From Streptomyces griseofuscus (GTDB lineage: Bacteria > Actinomycetota > Actinomycetes > Streptomycetales > Streptomycetaceae), in NCBI RefSeq assembly GCF_014673495.1, contig NZ_CP051006.1, positions 6,386,001 through 6,450,000 on the forward strand: a DNA stretch of 64,000 nt, in the 5' to 3' direction. Numbering within the stretch: position 1 is the stretch's first letter; each line of letters opens with the position of its first letter. Position numbers and translations under genes: made by a program. Under the pieces are notes generated by a model that was not told where the DNA came from, ran no database searches, and saw only the letters and a list, made by a program, of their open reading frames with translations. Positions 17,851-27,217 of this stretch are shown piece after piece.

Positions 17851-19385
17851 GGCCTGCGCCAGCTCCGTCCGTCTCGTGCGAGCATCTCGTCCGCCTCGGC
17901 GGGGCCCCAGGTGCCCGAGGGGTACTGCGCGGGCCTGCCGTGCTTGTCCCAGTACTGCTCGATCGGATCGAGGATCTTCCAGGACAGCTCGACCTCCTCC
18001 GTGCGCGGGAAGAGGTTGGCGTCGCCGAGCAGCACATCCAGGATGAGCCGCTCGTACGCCTCCGGGCTGGACTCCGTGAACGACTCGCCGTAGGCGAAGT
18101 CCATGGACACGTCCCGGATCTCCATCGAGGTGCCCGGCACCTTGGAGCCGAAGCGGACCGTGATGCCCTCGTCCGGCTGGACGCGGATCACGATCGCGTT
18201 CTGGCCCAGCTCCTCCGTCGCCGTGTGGTCGAAGGGGGAGTGCGGGGCCCGCTGGAAGACGACGGCGATCTCCGTCACCCGGCGGCCGAGCCGCTTGCCG
18301 GTGCGCAGATAGAAGGGGACGCCCGCCCAGCGGCGGTTGTCGATGCCCACCTTGATCGCCGCGTACGTGTCGGTCTTCGACTTCGGGTCGATGCCGTCCT
18401 CTTCGAGGTAGCCGATGACCTTCTCGCCGCCCTGCCAGCCCGCCGCGTACTGTCCGCGCACGGTGCCCTTGCCCAGGTCCTTCGGCAGCCGTACGGCGCC
18501 GAGCACCTTGGTCTTCTCCGCGGCCAGCGCCTGCGCGTCGAAGGAGGCGGGCTCCTCCATCGCGGTCAGCGCGAGCAGCTGGAGCAGATGGTTCTGGATG
18601 ACGTCACGGGCGGCGCCGATGCCGTCGTAGTAGCCGGCCCGGCCGCCGATGCCGATGTCCTCGGCCATGGTGATCTGGACATGGTCCACGAAGGACCGGT
18701 TCCAGATCGGCTCGAACATCGTGTTGGCGAAGCGCAGCGCCAGGATGTTCTGGACGGTCTCCTTGCCGAGGTAGTGGTCGATCCGGAAGACCTGGTCCGG
18801 GGCGAACACCTCGTGCACGATGGCGTTCAGTTCCTCGGCCGACTTCAGATCGTGTCCGAACGGCTTCTCGATGACCGCGCGCCGCCAGGAACCGCCGGAC
18901 TGGTCGGCGAGTCCGTGCTTCTTCAGCTGCTGGATGACCACAGGGAAGGAGCGCGGCGGCACCGACAGGTAGAAGGCGAAGTTGCCGCCCGTGCCCTGTG
19001 CCTTGTCCAGCTCCTCGATGGTGGAACGCAGCCGTTCGAACGCCTCGTCGTCGTCGAAGGTGCCCTGCACGAAGCGCATCCCCTGGATGAGCTGCTGCCA
19101 GACCTCCTCGCGGAACGGCGTACGGGCGTGCGCCTTGACGGCGTCGTGGACCTCCTGCGCGAAGTCCTCGTTGGCCCACTCGCGGCGGGCGAAGCCCACC
19201 AGCGAGAAGCCCGGCGGCAGCAGACCCCGGTTGGCGAGGTCGTACACCGCGGGCATCAGCTTCTTGCGCGACAGGTCGCCCGTGACCCCGAAGATGACCA
19301 GACCCGACGGCCCCGCGATACGCGGGAGCCGTCGGTCGGCCGGGTCACGGAGCGGGTTCGCTCCGGATCCCGAAACGGGTGACAA
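17847..19385 (-). CDS. zwf: Glucose-6-phosphate dehydrogenase, TTG start
   Basis: Zwf oxidises glucose-6-phosphate to the lactone, yielding NADPH. The 512-aa enzyme has the dinucleotide-binding GVTGDLSRKKLMPA near residue 33, the active-site RIDHYLGKE near 200, and the conserved EKPFGHDL and YRTGKRL-like element FYLRTGKRL. The start is TTG at 19385, one base after the tal stop; the first 19 residues (SPVSGSGANPLRDPADRR) are variable in the family and the next in-frame ATG lies too far inside. The end overlaps opcA as ATGA. The operon context supplies its assembly factor OpcA and the next enzyme Pgl. Confidence 0.96.
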   Translation of the reverse strand: MSPVSGSGANPLRDPADRRLPRIAGPSGLVIFGVTGDLSRKKLMPAVYDLANRGLLPPGFSLVGFARREWANEDFAQEVHDAVKAHARTPFREEVWQQLIQGMRFVQGTFDDDEAFERLRSTIEELDKAQGTGGNFAFYLSVPPRSFPVVIQQLKKHGLADQSGGSWRRAVIEKPFGHDLKSAEELNAIVHEVFAPDQVFRIDHYLGKETVQNILALRFANTMFEPIWNRSFVDHVQITMAEDIGIGGRAGYYDGIGAARDVIQNHLLQLLALTAMEEPASFDAQALAAEKTKVLGAVRLPKDLGKGTVRGQYAAGWQGGEKVIGYLEEDGIDPKSKTDTYAAIKVGIDNRRWAGVPFYLRTGKRLGRRVTEIAVVFQRAPHSPFDHTATEELGQNAIVIRVQPDEGITVRFGSKVPGTSMEIRDVSMDFAYGESFTESSPEAYERLILDVLLGDANLFPRTEEVELSWKILDPIEQYWDKHGRPAQYPSGTWGPAEADEMLARDGRSWRRP

Positions 19386-19386
19386 G

Positions 19387-20505
19387 TCAGCCCTCCGAAG
19401 GGGCGAGGCGCTCGAGCTCCGCCTGGGTGGACTTCAGCAGGTCGTTCCAGGACGTCTCGAACTTCTCGACGCCCTCGTCCTCCAGCACCTGGACGACCTC
19501 GTCGTACGAGATGCCGATCTTCTCCAGCGCGTCCAGGTCGGCGCGGGCCTCGGCGTAGGTGCCGGTGACCGCGTCGCCGCGGATCTCGCCGTGGTCGTCG
19601 GTGGCCTCCAGGGTGGCCTCCGGCATGGTGTTGACCGTGTTCGGCGCGACCAGTTCCTCGACGTACATGGTGTCCTTGTACGCCGGGTCCTTCACACCGG
19701 TGGAGGCCCACAGCGGACGCTGCTTGTTGGCGCCCGCGTTCTCCAGCACGTTCCAGCGGTCGGAGGAGAAGACCTCCTCGTACGCCTGGTAGGCGAGGCG
19801 CGCGTTGGCCACGCCCGCCTTGCCGCGCAGCGCCTTGGCCTCGTCGGTGCCCATCTCGTCGATACGGCGGTCGATCTCGGTGTCCACCCGGGACACGAAG
19901 AAGGACGCCACCGAGTGGATCTTCGACAGGTCCAGGCCGCGCTCCTTGGCCTTCTCCAGACCGGAGAGGTAGGCGTCCATGACCGCGCGGTAGCGCTCCA
20001 GGGAGAAGATCAGCGTGACATTGACGCTGATGCCCAGGCCGATGACCTCGGTGATCGCCGGCAGACCGCCCTGGGTGGCCGGGATCTTGATCAGGGTGTT
20101 GGGGCGGTCCACCAGCCAGGCCAGCTGCTTGGCCTCGGCGACGGTCGCCTTGGTGTTGTGCGCGAGGCGGGGGTCCACCTCGATGGAGACCCGGCCGTCC
20201 TGGCCGTCCGTGGCGTCGAAGACCGGGCGCAGGATGTCGGCGGCGTCGCGGACGTCCGCCGTGGTGATCATGCGGATGGCCTCTTCGACGGTGACCTTGC
20301 GGGCGGCGAGGTCCGAGACCTGGAGGTCGTAGCCGTCGCCCCCCGAGATCGCCTTCTGGAAGATCGTCGGGTTCGTGGTGACGCCCACGACGTGCTGCTG
20401 GTCGATCAGCTCGGCGAGGTTGCCGGACGTGATCCGCTTGCGCGACAGGTCGTCCAGCCAGATCGCGACGCCTTCGTCGGAGAGGCGCTTGAGTGCGTCT
20501 GTCAT
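19387..20505 (-). CDS. tal: Transaldolase
   Basis: Transaldolase transfers a dihydroxyacetone unit between sugar phosphates in the non-oxidative pentose phosphate pathway. The 372-aa protein is of the longer actinobacterial/cyanobacterial type. GVTTNPTIFQKAI (41-53) and the Schiff-base Lys140 in TLIKIPATQGG are present, as is the NVTLIFSLERYRAV strand. It lies between tkt (33 bases upstream) and zwf (1 base downstream), within one operon. Confidence 0.97.
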   Translation of the reverse strand: MTDALKRLSDEGVAIWLDDLSRKRITSGNLAELIDQQHVVGVTTNPTIFQKAISGGDGYDLQVSDLAARKVTVEEAIRMITTADVRDAADILRPVFDATDGQDGRVSIEVDPRLAHNTKATVAEAKQLAWLVDRPNTLIKIPATQGGLPAITEVIGLGISVNVTLIFSLERYRAVMDAYLSGLEKAKERGLDLSKIHSVASFFVSRVDTEIDRRIDEMGTDEAKALRGKAGVANARLAYQAYEEVFSSDRWNVLENAGANKQRPLWASTGVKDPAYKDTMYVEELVAPNTVNTMPEATLEATDDHGEIRGDAVTGTYAEARADLDALEKIGISYDEVVQVLEDEGVEKFETSWNDLLKSTQAELERLAPSEG

Positions 20506-20538
20506 GGAATTACATCTCCTACGTGTCGTATATGAGCG

Positions 20539-22626
20539 TCAGCGCTGGGCGGCGGCGATGGATTCCCGGGCCTTCGCGGCCACGTTCTCCGCGGTGAAGC
20601 CGAACTCCTGGAAGAGCACCTTGCCGTCGGCGGACGCACCGAAGTGCTCCAGGGAGACGATGCGGCCGGCGTCTCCGACGTACTTGTGCCACGTCAGTCC
20701 GATGCCCGCCTCCACGGAGACACGGGCCTTCACGGACGGCGGCAGCACGGAGTCCCGGTACCCCTGGTCCTGCTGCTCGAACCACTCGACCGAGGGCATG
20801 GACACGACCCGGGTCGGGACGCCGTCGGCCTGGAGCCGCTCACGCGCCTCGACGGCCACGTGCACCTCGGAACCGGTGGCGATCAGGATGACCTCCGGCT
20901 CGCCGCCCTCGGCCTCGAACAGGACGTAACCGCCCTTCGCGGCGTCCTCATTGGGCTCGTACGTCGGCACGCCCTGGCGGGTCAGCGCGAAGCCGTGCGG
21001 CTGGCCCTTGCCGAACTCCTTGGTGTAGCGCTTGAGGACCTCGCGCCAGGCGATCGCGGTCTCGTTGGCGTCGGCCGGGCGGATGATGTTCAGGCCCGGG
21101 ATGGCGCGCAGCGAGGCCAGGTGCTCGACCGGCTGGTGGGTGGGGCCGTCCTCGCCCAGGCCGATGGAGTCGTGCGTCCACACGAACGTCACCGGCAGGT
21201 GCATCAGGGCCGACAGACGCACGGCGTTGCGCATGTAGTCGGAGAAGACGAGGAAGGTGCCGCCGTAGACACGGGTGTTGCCGTGCAGCGTGATGCCGTT
21301 CAGCTCGGCGCCCATGGAGTGCTCGCGGATGCCGAAGTGGATCGTACGGCCGTACGGGTCGGCCTCCGGCAGCGGATTGCCCTCGGGCAGGAAGGAGCTG
21401 GCCTTGTCGATCGTGGTGTTGTTGGAGCCGGCGAGGTCGGCGGAGCCGCCCCACAGCTCGGGGATCACCGGGCCGAGCGCCTGGAGCACCTTGCCGGAGG
21501 CGGCACGGGTGGCGACCGACTTGCCGGGCTCGAAGACCGGGATCTTCTCCTCCCAGCCGGTGGGCAGCTCGCCCGCCGCGATGCGGTCGAACTCGGCGGC
21601 GCGCTCGGGGTTGTCGTCCCGCCACACCTGAAAGGCCTTCTCCCACTCGGCCTTCGCGCGGGCGCCGCGCTCCAGGGCCTTGCGGGTGTGCGTGATCACG
21701 TCGTCCTCGACGGCGAAGGACTGCTCCGGGTCGAAGCCGAGGACGCGCTTGGTGGCCGCGACCTCGTCCGCGCCGAGCGCCGAGCCGTGCGCGGCCTCGG
21801 TGTTCTGCGCGTTCGGGGCCGGCCAGGCGATGATCGAGCGCATCGCGATGAAGGAGGGCCGGTCGGTGACCTGCTTGGCCGCCTGGATCGCGGCGAAGAT
21901 CGCCGCCGGGTCCAGGTCGCCGTCCGCCTTCGGCTCCACGCGCTGCACATGCCAGCCGTACGCCTCGTAGCGCTCGGCGGTGTTCTCGGAGACGGCCGTC
22001 TCGGTGTCGCCCTCGATCGAGATGTGGTTGTCGTCCCACAGCAGGATCAGGTTGCCGAGCTTCTGGTGGCCGGCCAGCGAGGACGCCTCGGCGGAGATGC
22101 CCTCCTGGAGGCAGCCGTCACCGGCGATGCAGTAGATGAAGTGGTCGAACGGCGACTCGCCCTGGGCGGCCTCCGGGTCGAACAGACCGCGCTCGTAGCG
22201 GGCGGCCATCGCCATGCCCACCGCGTTGGCCACACCCTGGCCCAGCGGGCCCGTGGTGGTCTCGACGCCCTTGGTGTGTCCGTACTCCGGGTGGCCCGGG
22301 GTCTTGGAGCCCCAGGTGCGGAAGGACTCCAGATCCGCCAGCTCCAGGCCGAAGCCGGCCAGGTAGAGCTGGGTGTAGAGGGTCAGGGAGGAGTGGCCGG
22401 CGGACAGCACGAAGCGGTCGCGCCCCACCCACTCCGGGTCGGCCGGGTCGTGCCGCATCACCTTCTGGAAGAGGGTGTAGGCGGCGGGGGCCAGGCTCAT
22501 CGCCGTACCGGGATGGCCGTTGCCGACCTTCTGTACGGCGTCGGCGGCCAGGACTCGGGCGGTGTCCACGGCCCGCTGGTCCAGGTCGGTCCACTCAAGG
22601 TCTGTGGTGGTCGGCTTGGTGCTCAC
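20539..22626 (-). CDS. tkt: Transketolase
   Basis: Transketolase moves two-carbon units using thiamine diphosphate. At 695 aa it matches the classical length. The N-terminal half holds NGHPGTAMSLAPAAY, the TPP-binding GDGCLQEGISAEASSLAG and substrate His residues (SAGHSS); the second domain has REHSMGAELNGI, FSDYMRNAVRLSAL and the catalytic HDSIGLGEDGPTHQPVEH. The GTG start at 22626 begins MSTKPTT. It is the first gene of the pentose phosphate operon; its promoter should lie in the 423-base region shared with the divergent ctaB. Confidence 0.97.
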   Translation of the reverse strand: MSTKPTTTDLEWTDLDQRAVDTARVLAADAVQKVGNGHPGTAMSLAPAAYTLFQKVMRHDPADPEWVGRDRFVLSAGHSSLTLYTQLYLAGFGLELADLESFRTWGSKTPGHPEYGHTKGVETTTGPLGQGVANAVGMAMAARYERGLFDPEAAQGESPFDHFIYCIAGDGCLQEGISAEASSLAGHQKLGNLILLWDDNHISIEGDTETAVSENTAERYEAYGWHVQRVEPKADGDLDPAAIFAAIQAAKQVTDRPSFIAMRSIIAWPAPNAQNTEAAHGSALGADEVAATKRVLGFDPEQSFAVEDDVITHTRKALERGARAKAEWEKAFQVWRDDNPERAAEFDRIAAGELPTGWEEKIPVFEPGKSVATRAASGKVLQALGPVIPELWGGSADLAGSNNTTIDKASSFLPEGNPLPEADPYGRTIHFGIREHSMGAELNGITLHGNTRVYGGTFLVFSDYMRNAVRLSALMHLPVTFVWTHDSIGLGEDGPTHQPVEHLASLRAIPGLNIIRPADANETAIAWREVLKRYTKEFGKGQPHGFALTRQGVPTYEPNEDAAKGGYVLFEAEGGEPEVILIATGSEVHVAVEARERLQADGVPTRVVSMPSVEWFEQQDQGYRDSVLPPSVKARVSVEAGIGLTWHKYVGDAGRIVSLEHFGASADGKVLFQEFGFTAENVAAKARESIAAAQR

Positions 22627-23049
22627 CCTGGGTCAGGGCTCCTCTCCACATGTCGGGCGCCGGTCTTCGGGGCACGCGCCCCACCCGGCCGCCGGCGTGC
22701 TTCTGCCCGCCGGCCGTTGTCGAGCCTACCCTCGTAAGGACGTGCGTTTTCGCGGGTGATTCCAGACTGCCGGGCATCGACGGGATCCGCCTCCCGACTG
22801 GGCGAGACGGCATTTGGCACATGAATAAAGAGGCGCTCATCTGACCGCTCAAAAGAGTGGTGGGGGCCCTCTTATGCGATCTCCGGCAAAGGGTGTTCCG
22901 AGAGGTCCCGGGAGCGCCCCGCGGGGGTCCGTCCGTGTGACCGCCAACACGACCCCACCCCCGCGAAGGCCGGGGTATGGGCAACGTCTAAAGTGGCGTG
23001 GTACGCGCGAGCCCTTCATGAAGACCTCATCCGGGGGAGGCTCGCTGGG
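22627..23049. other. Divergent tkt/ctaB intergenic region
   Basis: This 423-base stretch separates tkt (minus) and ctaB (plus) and must hold both promoters. On the minus strand TAGGCT (22738-22733) is a plausible tkt -10, about 105 bases before the start, but no convincing -35 goes with it. Around 22815-22865 base composition drops to AT-richer sequence with no coding potential. No gene or strong dyad was recognised. Confidence 0.4.
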
Positions 23050-24021
23050 ATGTCTCTGTCAGGGGTGTGCGTGACGGCCGTCGAATCCCGTCCAGCTGCC
23101 GTGCTCGGTGATACGAACCCGAGCCCGGCCCACCGGCCGTTCGGGGCCCGTGTCAAGGCATTCGTGGCGCTGACCAAGCCGCGGATCATCGAGCTGCTGC
23201 TCATCACCACCGTGCCGGTGATGTTCTTGGCGCAGCAGGGTGTGCCCGACCTGAAGCTGGTGCTGCTGACCTGCCTCGGCGGCTACCTCTCCGCGGGCGG
23301 CGCCAACGCGCTGAACATGTACATCGACCGCGACATCGACGCCGTCATGGACCGCACCGCGCAGCGGCCGCTGGTGACCGGCATGGTCAGCCCGCGCGAG
23401 TGCCTCGCCTTCGGCATCGGTCTCGGAGTCGTCTCCACGCTGCTGTTCGGTCTGACGGTCAACTGGCTCAGCGCCTGGCTGTCGCTCGGCGCGCTGCTCT
23501 TCTACGTCGTCGTCTACACGATGATCCTCAAGCGCCGCACCGCGCAGAACATCGTGTGGGGCGGCATCGCGGGCTGTCTGCCGGTGCTGATCGGCTGGTC
23601 CGCGGTCACGGACTCGATGTCCTGGGCGCCGATCATCCTCTTCCTGGTGATGTTCTTCTGGACGCCGCCGCACTACTGGCCGCTGTCCATGAAGGTCAAG
23701 GACGACTACGCGCGCGCCGGTGTGCCGATGCTCCCGGTGATCGCCTCCAACAAGGTCGTGGCCCGGCAGATCGTCATCTACAGCTGGGTGATGGTCCTCG
23801 TCTCGCTGCTGCTCACCCCGCTGGGGTACACGGGCTGGTTCTACACGGTCGTGGCCCTCGCGGCCGGCGGCTTCTGGCTGTGGGAGGCGCACGGGCTCCA
23901 GAACCGGGCGAAGGCCGAGGTCACCGGCGTGAAGCTCAAGGAGATGCGGCTGTTCCACTGGTCGATCACCTATGTGTCGATCCTCTTCGTCGCCGTCGCG
24001 GTGGACCCGTTCCTGCGCTGA
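23050..24021 (+). CDS. ctaB: Protoheme IX farnesyltransferase (heme O synthase)
   Basis: CtaB farnesylates heme B to heme O, the first step to heme A for aa3 cytochrome oxidase. It is a UbiA-type prenyltransferase with about eight or nine membrane segments. The first Asp-rich motif is NMYIDRDIDAVMDRT, preceded by LTKPRIIELLLITTVP; the second conserved loop is YxxxLKRRT-like (VYTMILKRRTAQN). The ATG at 23050 was chosen because GGGGGAGG ends 9 bases before it. A GTG at 23071 with AGGGG is a serious alternative and would shorten the protein by seven residues. A 16-bp-stem terminator follows. Confidence 0.93.
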   Translation: MSLSGVCVTAVESRPAAVLGDTNPSPAHRPFGARVKAFVALTKPRIIELLLITTVPVMFLAQQGVPDLKLVLLTCLGGYLSAGGANALNMYIDRDIDAVMDRTAQRPLVTGMVSPRECLAFGIGLGVVSTLLFGLTVNWLSAWLSLGALLFYVVVYTMILKRRTAQNIVWGGIAGCLPVLIGWSAVTDSMSWAPIILFLVMFFWTPPHYWPLSMKVKDDYARAGVPMLPVIASNKVVARQIVIYSWVMVLVSLLLTPLGYTGWFYTVVALAAGGFWLWEAHGLQNRAKAEVTGVKLKEMRLFHWSITYVSILFVAVAVDPFLR

Positions 24022-24065
24022 GGCACCTTCTTCCTGACGCGGGTTTCCGCCGCGGGCGTTCCGCA

Positions 24066-24103
24066 CGGGAGGGGTGCGTGGTCAAGGCCACGCACCCCTC
24101 CCG
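24066..24103. terminator. Strong hairpin terminator after ctaB
   Basis: CGGGAGGGGTGCGTGG (24066-24081) pairs exactly with CCACGCACCCCTCCCG (24088-24103) across a 6-base loop. Confidence 0.9.
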
Positions 24104-24138
24104 TCGCCGTTCGATCTACTCGTCGGTAGCATCCAGGC

Positions 24139-24459
24139 ATGGCAGACACGCAGCAGGTTGACGCGAAGGCCGAGCGCACGGTGGCCCGGCTCGCCCAGAG
24201 GATCAGCGCCTTCTCCAAGGCCCACGGCGGCGCGGAGGGGCAGGTGGCGTACATCGGGGAGCGCGGGGCGCGGATCGTGCTCGTCGGCGAGGACGGCGGC
24301 TGGGGCGATGTGGTGGCCCCCTCCTACGCGATCGCCGAGCAGGCGGTGGCGAAGGCCGGAATCACCCGGCACGAGGAGTTCGACGGGGAGTTCGCGGCCA
24401 AGGTGACGACCGGGCCGTACGAGTGGAAGCGGATGGCGGGGATCCAGCTCGGGGGCTGA
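24139..24459 (+). CDS. Small conserved actinobacterial protein, unknown function
   Basis: A 106-aa soluble, acidic-basic mixed protein with no membrane segment or recognisable motif. It is rich in Ala/Val/Gly and looks like a single compact alpha/beta domain (VAYIGERGARIVLVGEDGGWGDVV, here a split phrase). TAGCAT at 24127-24132 ends 6 bases before the ATG and no ribosome site is seen, so the mRNA may be leaderless. It lies between the ctaB terminator and a nucleotidyltransferase gene. No function can be named. Confidence 0.6.
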   Translation: MADTQQVDAKAERTVARLAQRISAFSKAHGGAEGQVAYIGERGARIVLVGEDGGWGDVVAPSYAIAEQAVAKAGITRHEEFDGEFAAKVTTGPYEWKRMAGIQLGG

Positions 24460-24568
24460 TCCCCGGGCCGGCCACGGGCGCGCCGCGGTGTGCGCCCGCG
24501 CGGCGGGGCCGTATGCCTGATACCGAATACCGCCCCGCGCGCCCCGGGGGAGCGCCACACTGGGCGGC

Positions 24569-25315
24569 ATGCGGACGCGGACGGAAGCCCTGCTCGGATG
24601 TTTTCTCGACGCCCTCACGCCGTTGCGCCCCCGTGCCGTCTGGGCGCACGGCTCGCTCGCCGGCGGTGACTACCAGGAGAGCCGCAGCGATCTCGATCTG
24701 ATCGCGGTGCTTCCGGGGCCGCCGGGTCTGAAGACCGTACGCGAGGTCGTATCCCTGCACCGGCGGCTGCGCCGGGAGCCGCTCGCCGCGAAGCTGCACT
24801 GTAGCTATCTCGCCCCGGCCACCCTCGACGATCCGGGCCGGGCGCATCTCACCTGGGCGCACGGCCATGTGCTGCGCCGCCCGGTCACCCCCGTCACCCG
24901 GCGCGAGCTGCACGCCTTCGGGCGGGTGCTGCACGGGGAGGCACCGGGGGGCCTCTTACCGCCGGTTCCGGATCAACACCTGCGCGCGTTCGTCGTGGCG
25001 GACCAGCGGGACTACTGGCGGCCCGCCGTGGACCGGGCCCGGCTGTGGCGCCAGGACATCTGGGTCGACCTCGGGCTGCTGACCTTCGCCCGGGCGACCG
25101 TGACCCTGCGCGAGGGACGGCTGATCTCCAAGCGGGAGGCCCTGGCCGGGCTGCCGGACCTCGGCGCGCCCGCCGAGGTCGTCGAGGACATCACCCGCAG
25201 GCGGTACGAGGACCCGGCGCCGGTGGGTGACGACGCCTGGCTCACCCGGCGCGCCACGCTGACCCGGGCCTACCTGGGCCCGGCGATCGACGCGTTGGTC
25301 GCCGGGTACGAGTGA
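24569..25315 (+). CDS. Nucleotidyltransferase-fold protein (AadA-like)
   Basis: A 248-aa protein with the polymerase-beta-type nucleotidyltransferase motif HGSLAGGDYQESRSDLDLIA near residues 27-46: Gly-Ser followed by Asp-x-Asp, the metal-binding acidic pair. The layout, an N-terminal catalytic domain and a helical C-terminal half (WLTRRATLTRAYLGPAIDAL), resembles aminoglycoside adenylyltransferases of the AadA/ANT(3'') group. Whether it modifies a drug or a cellular substrate cannot be told; distant relatives act on proteins or RNA. It converges with ctaA, 22 bases apart. Confidence 0.7.
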   Translation: MRTRTEALLGCFLDALTPLRPRAVWAHGSLAGGDYQESRSDLDLIAVLPGPPGLKTVREVVSLHRRLRREPLAAKLHCSYLAPATLDDPGRAHLTWAHGHVLRRPVTPVTRRELHAFGRVLHGEAPGGLLPPVPDQHLRAFVVADQRDYWRPAVDRARLWRQDIWVDLGLLTFARATVTLREGRLISKREALAGLPDLGAPAEVVEDITRRRYEDPAPVGDDAWLTRRATLTRAYLGPAIDALVAGYE

Positions 25316-25337
25316 GCGAGGCGGGCGCAGGGGTGCG

Positions 25338-26348
25338 TCAGGCGTTCGTGGGAACCGTGGCTCCGGCCGCGGGCTCGGGCACCCCGAGCTCCGTCTCCGG
25401 GCGCTCGCGCAGCGCCAGCAGGACCCGCAGGACGCCGATCCACACCAGGCAGGAGCCGAGCATGTGGAGGCCGACCAGCAGCTCGGGCAGGTGCGTGAAG
25501 TACTGCACGTAGCCGATGACGCCCTGGCTCAGCAGGATCAGGAACAGCTCCCGGGTGCGGGCCAGCGGGCCGTGCGGGGCGTCGACGGCCTTGAGGATGA
25601 ACCACAGGGCGAACGTCAGCGTCACCACGATCCACGCGAGCACCGCGTGCAGCTTGGCCACGGTCTCCCAGTCGATCGGGATCCGCTGCACATCGCTGGA
25701 GTCGCCCGCGTGCGGACCCGCGCCGGTGACCACGGTGCCGACCGCGATCAGCAGCACGGCCGCGACCACCAGGAACCACACCAGCTGCACCACGGCCTTG
25801 CCGACCAGCGGCCGGGGCGCGGCGTCGCCCTCGCGGGTGCGCTGCCACATCACCACGGCGACCGTGGTCAGCGCGGTCGCCAGCAGGAAGTGCGCGGCGA
25901 CGGTGTACGGGTTGAGGCCCACCAGTACCACGATGCCGCCGAGCACCGCATTGCCCATCACCAGCCAGAACTGCGCCCAGCCGAGCCGGGTCAGACCGCG
26001 CCGGTACGGCTTCTGGGCGCGGGCGGCGATGATCGCCCAGCCGACCGCCGCGCACAGTACGTAGGTCAGCATGCGATTGCCGAACTCGATGGCGCTGTGA
26101 TAGCTCAGCGCCTGCGTCGGCGTCAGAGACCCGTCGGTGCACTCGGGCCAGGTCGGGCAGCCGAGACCCGAGCTGGTCAGCCGTACGGCACCGCCGGTGA
26201 CGACGATCACCACCGACATCACGAGCGCGATGAGGGCCGCCCGCTGCACGGTCCCCGGCTTCGGGGTCCAGCGGTCGGCGATGAAGGCGAGCGGATTACG
26301 CAGGGCCGCTACGGCGTCGGCGCGGTTCAGCTTTGGCACGCCCACCAT
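25338..26348 (-). CDS. ctaA: Heme A synthase
   Basis: CtaA oxidises heme O to heme A for cytochrome c oxidase. The 336-aa protein has eight membrane segments. It carries the conserved pattern GGAVRLTSSGLGCPTWPECT after helix 1, with the Cys pair of the extracytoplasmic loop, and heme-ligand His residues in SYHSAIEFGNRM, AAHFLLAT, KLHAVLAW and GLHMLGS. The ATG at 26348 is used here. TACGAT at 26352-26347 (minus strand) lies 7 bases before an in-frame GTG at 26339, which would fit a leaderless start three codons further in. Confidence 0.94.
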   Translation of the reverse strand: MVGVPKLNRADAVAALRNPLAFIADRWTPKPGTVQRAALIALVMSVVIVVTGGAVRLTSSGLGCPTWPECTDGSLTPTQALSYHSAIEFGNRMLTYVLCAAVGWAIIAARAQKPYRRGLTRLGWAQFWLVMGNAVLGGIVVLVGLNPYTVAAHFLLATALTTVAVVMWQRTREGDAAPRPLVGKAVVQLVWFLVVAAVLLIAVGTVVTGAGPHAGDSSDVQRIPIDWETVAKLHAVLAWIVVTLTFALWFILKAVDAPHGPLARTRELFLILLSQGVIGYVQYFTHLPELLVGLHMLGSCLVWIGVLRVLLALRERPETELGVPEPAAGATVPTNA

Positions 26349-26443
26349 CGTAGGCCGCCGCTTGTGCACGCTTTCACGAGGGTCCCGTACCGGCGCCGTG
26401 TCGCCGCTCACTTCCCGGCCGCCCGCCCTCGGGACGGGCCCGC

Positions 26444-27217
26444 TCACTCCCAGCGGAAGAACTTCCCCGCCGCCGCGAGCCCCACGACCGCCCACACCGC
26501 GAGGATCCCCAGATCGCCCCAGGGCATCCCGGCGCCGTGCTGGAGCACGTCCCGCAGGCCGTCGGAGAGGGCGGAGATGGGCAGCAGGCCGAGGATGTGC
26601 TGTCCTGCCGAGCCGAACTTGTCCAGCGGCACGATGACCCCGCCGCCGACCAGCAGCAGCAGGAACACCAGGTTGGCCGCGGCCAGCGTCGCCTCCGCCT
26701 TCAGGGTGCCGGCCATCAGCAGGCCGAGCCCGGAGAAGGCGGCGGTGCCGAGGACCAGGAGGAGGAGTACGGCGGCCGGGTTGCCGTGCGGGGACCAGCC
26801 GAGCGCGAGGGCGATCACCGTCAGGAGGATCACCTGGAGCACCTCGGTGACCAGCACGGACGCCGTCTTCGCGGTCATCAGGCCCCAGCGTGGCAGCGGC
26901 GAGGCGGCGAGCCGCTTGAGCACGCCGTAGCGGCGCTCGAAGCCGGTGGCGATGGCCTGCCCGGTGAACGCGGTCGACATCACGGCGAGGGCGAGGATGC
27001 CCGGCGCGAGGAAGTCGACGGCCTTGCCCCTGCCGGTGTCCACGATGTCCACGGAGCTGAACAGCACCAGCAGCAGGGTCGGGATGACGACCGTCAGCAG
27101 CAGCTGCTCGCCGTTGCGCAGCAGCATCCTGGCCTCCAGGGCCGCCTGCGCCGCGATCATGCGGGGCAGGGGCGCGGCCCCCGGCTTGGGCGCGTACGTA
27201 CCCGACGCGGTGGTCAT
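26444..27217 (-). CDS. ABC-2 type exporter permease
   Basis: A 257-aa membrane protein of the ABC-2/DrrB type with about six membrane segments, conserved ALEARMLLRNGEQLLLTVVIP at the N-terminus, GFERRYGVLKRLAASPLPRW after helix 2-3, and LLLLVGGGVIVPL. It starts at ATG 27217, overlapping the ATPase stop as ATGA, so the two are a coupled exporter. The pair lies directly upstream of ctaA on the same strand. The substrate is unknown; the DrrAB branch exports hydrophobic drugs, but this location next to heme A synthesis is widely kept in actinobacteria. Confidence 0.88.
   Translation of the reverse strand: MTTASGTYAPKPGAAPLPRMIAAQAALEARMLLRNGEQLLLTVVIPTLLLVLFSSVDIVDTGRGKAVDFLAPGILALAVMSTAFTGQAIATGFERRYGVLKRLAASPLPRWGLMTAKTASVLVTEVLQVILLTVIALALGWSPHGNPAAVLLLLVLGTAAFSGLGLLMAGTLKAEATLAAANLVFLLLLVGGGVIVPLDKFGSAGQHILGLLPISALSDGLRDVLQHGAGMPWGDLGILAVWAVVGLAAAGKFFRWE

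Noticed and set aside
20644..22737. Antisense open frame opposite tkt
   Set aside because: No domain seen, and tkt on the other strand is certain.
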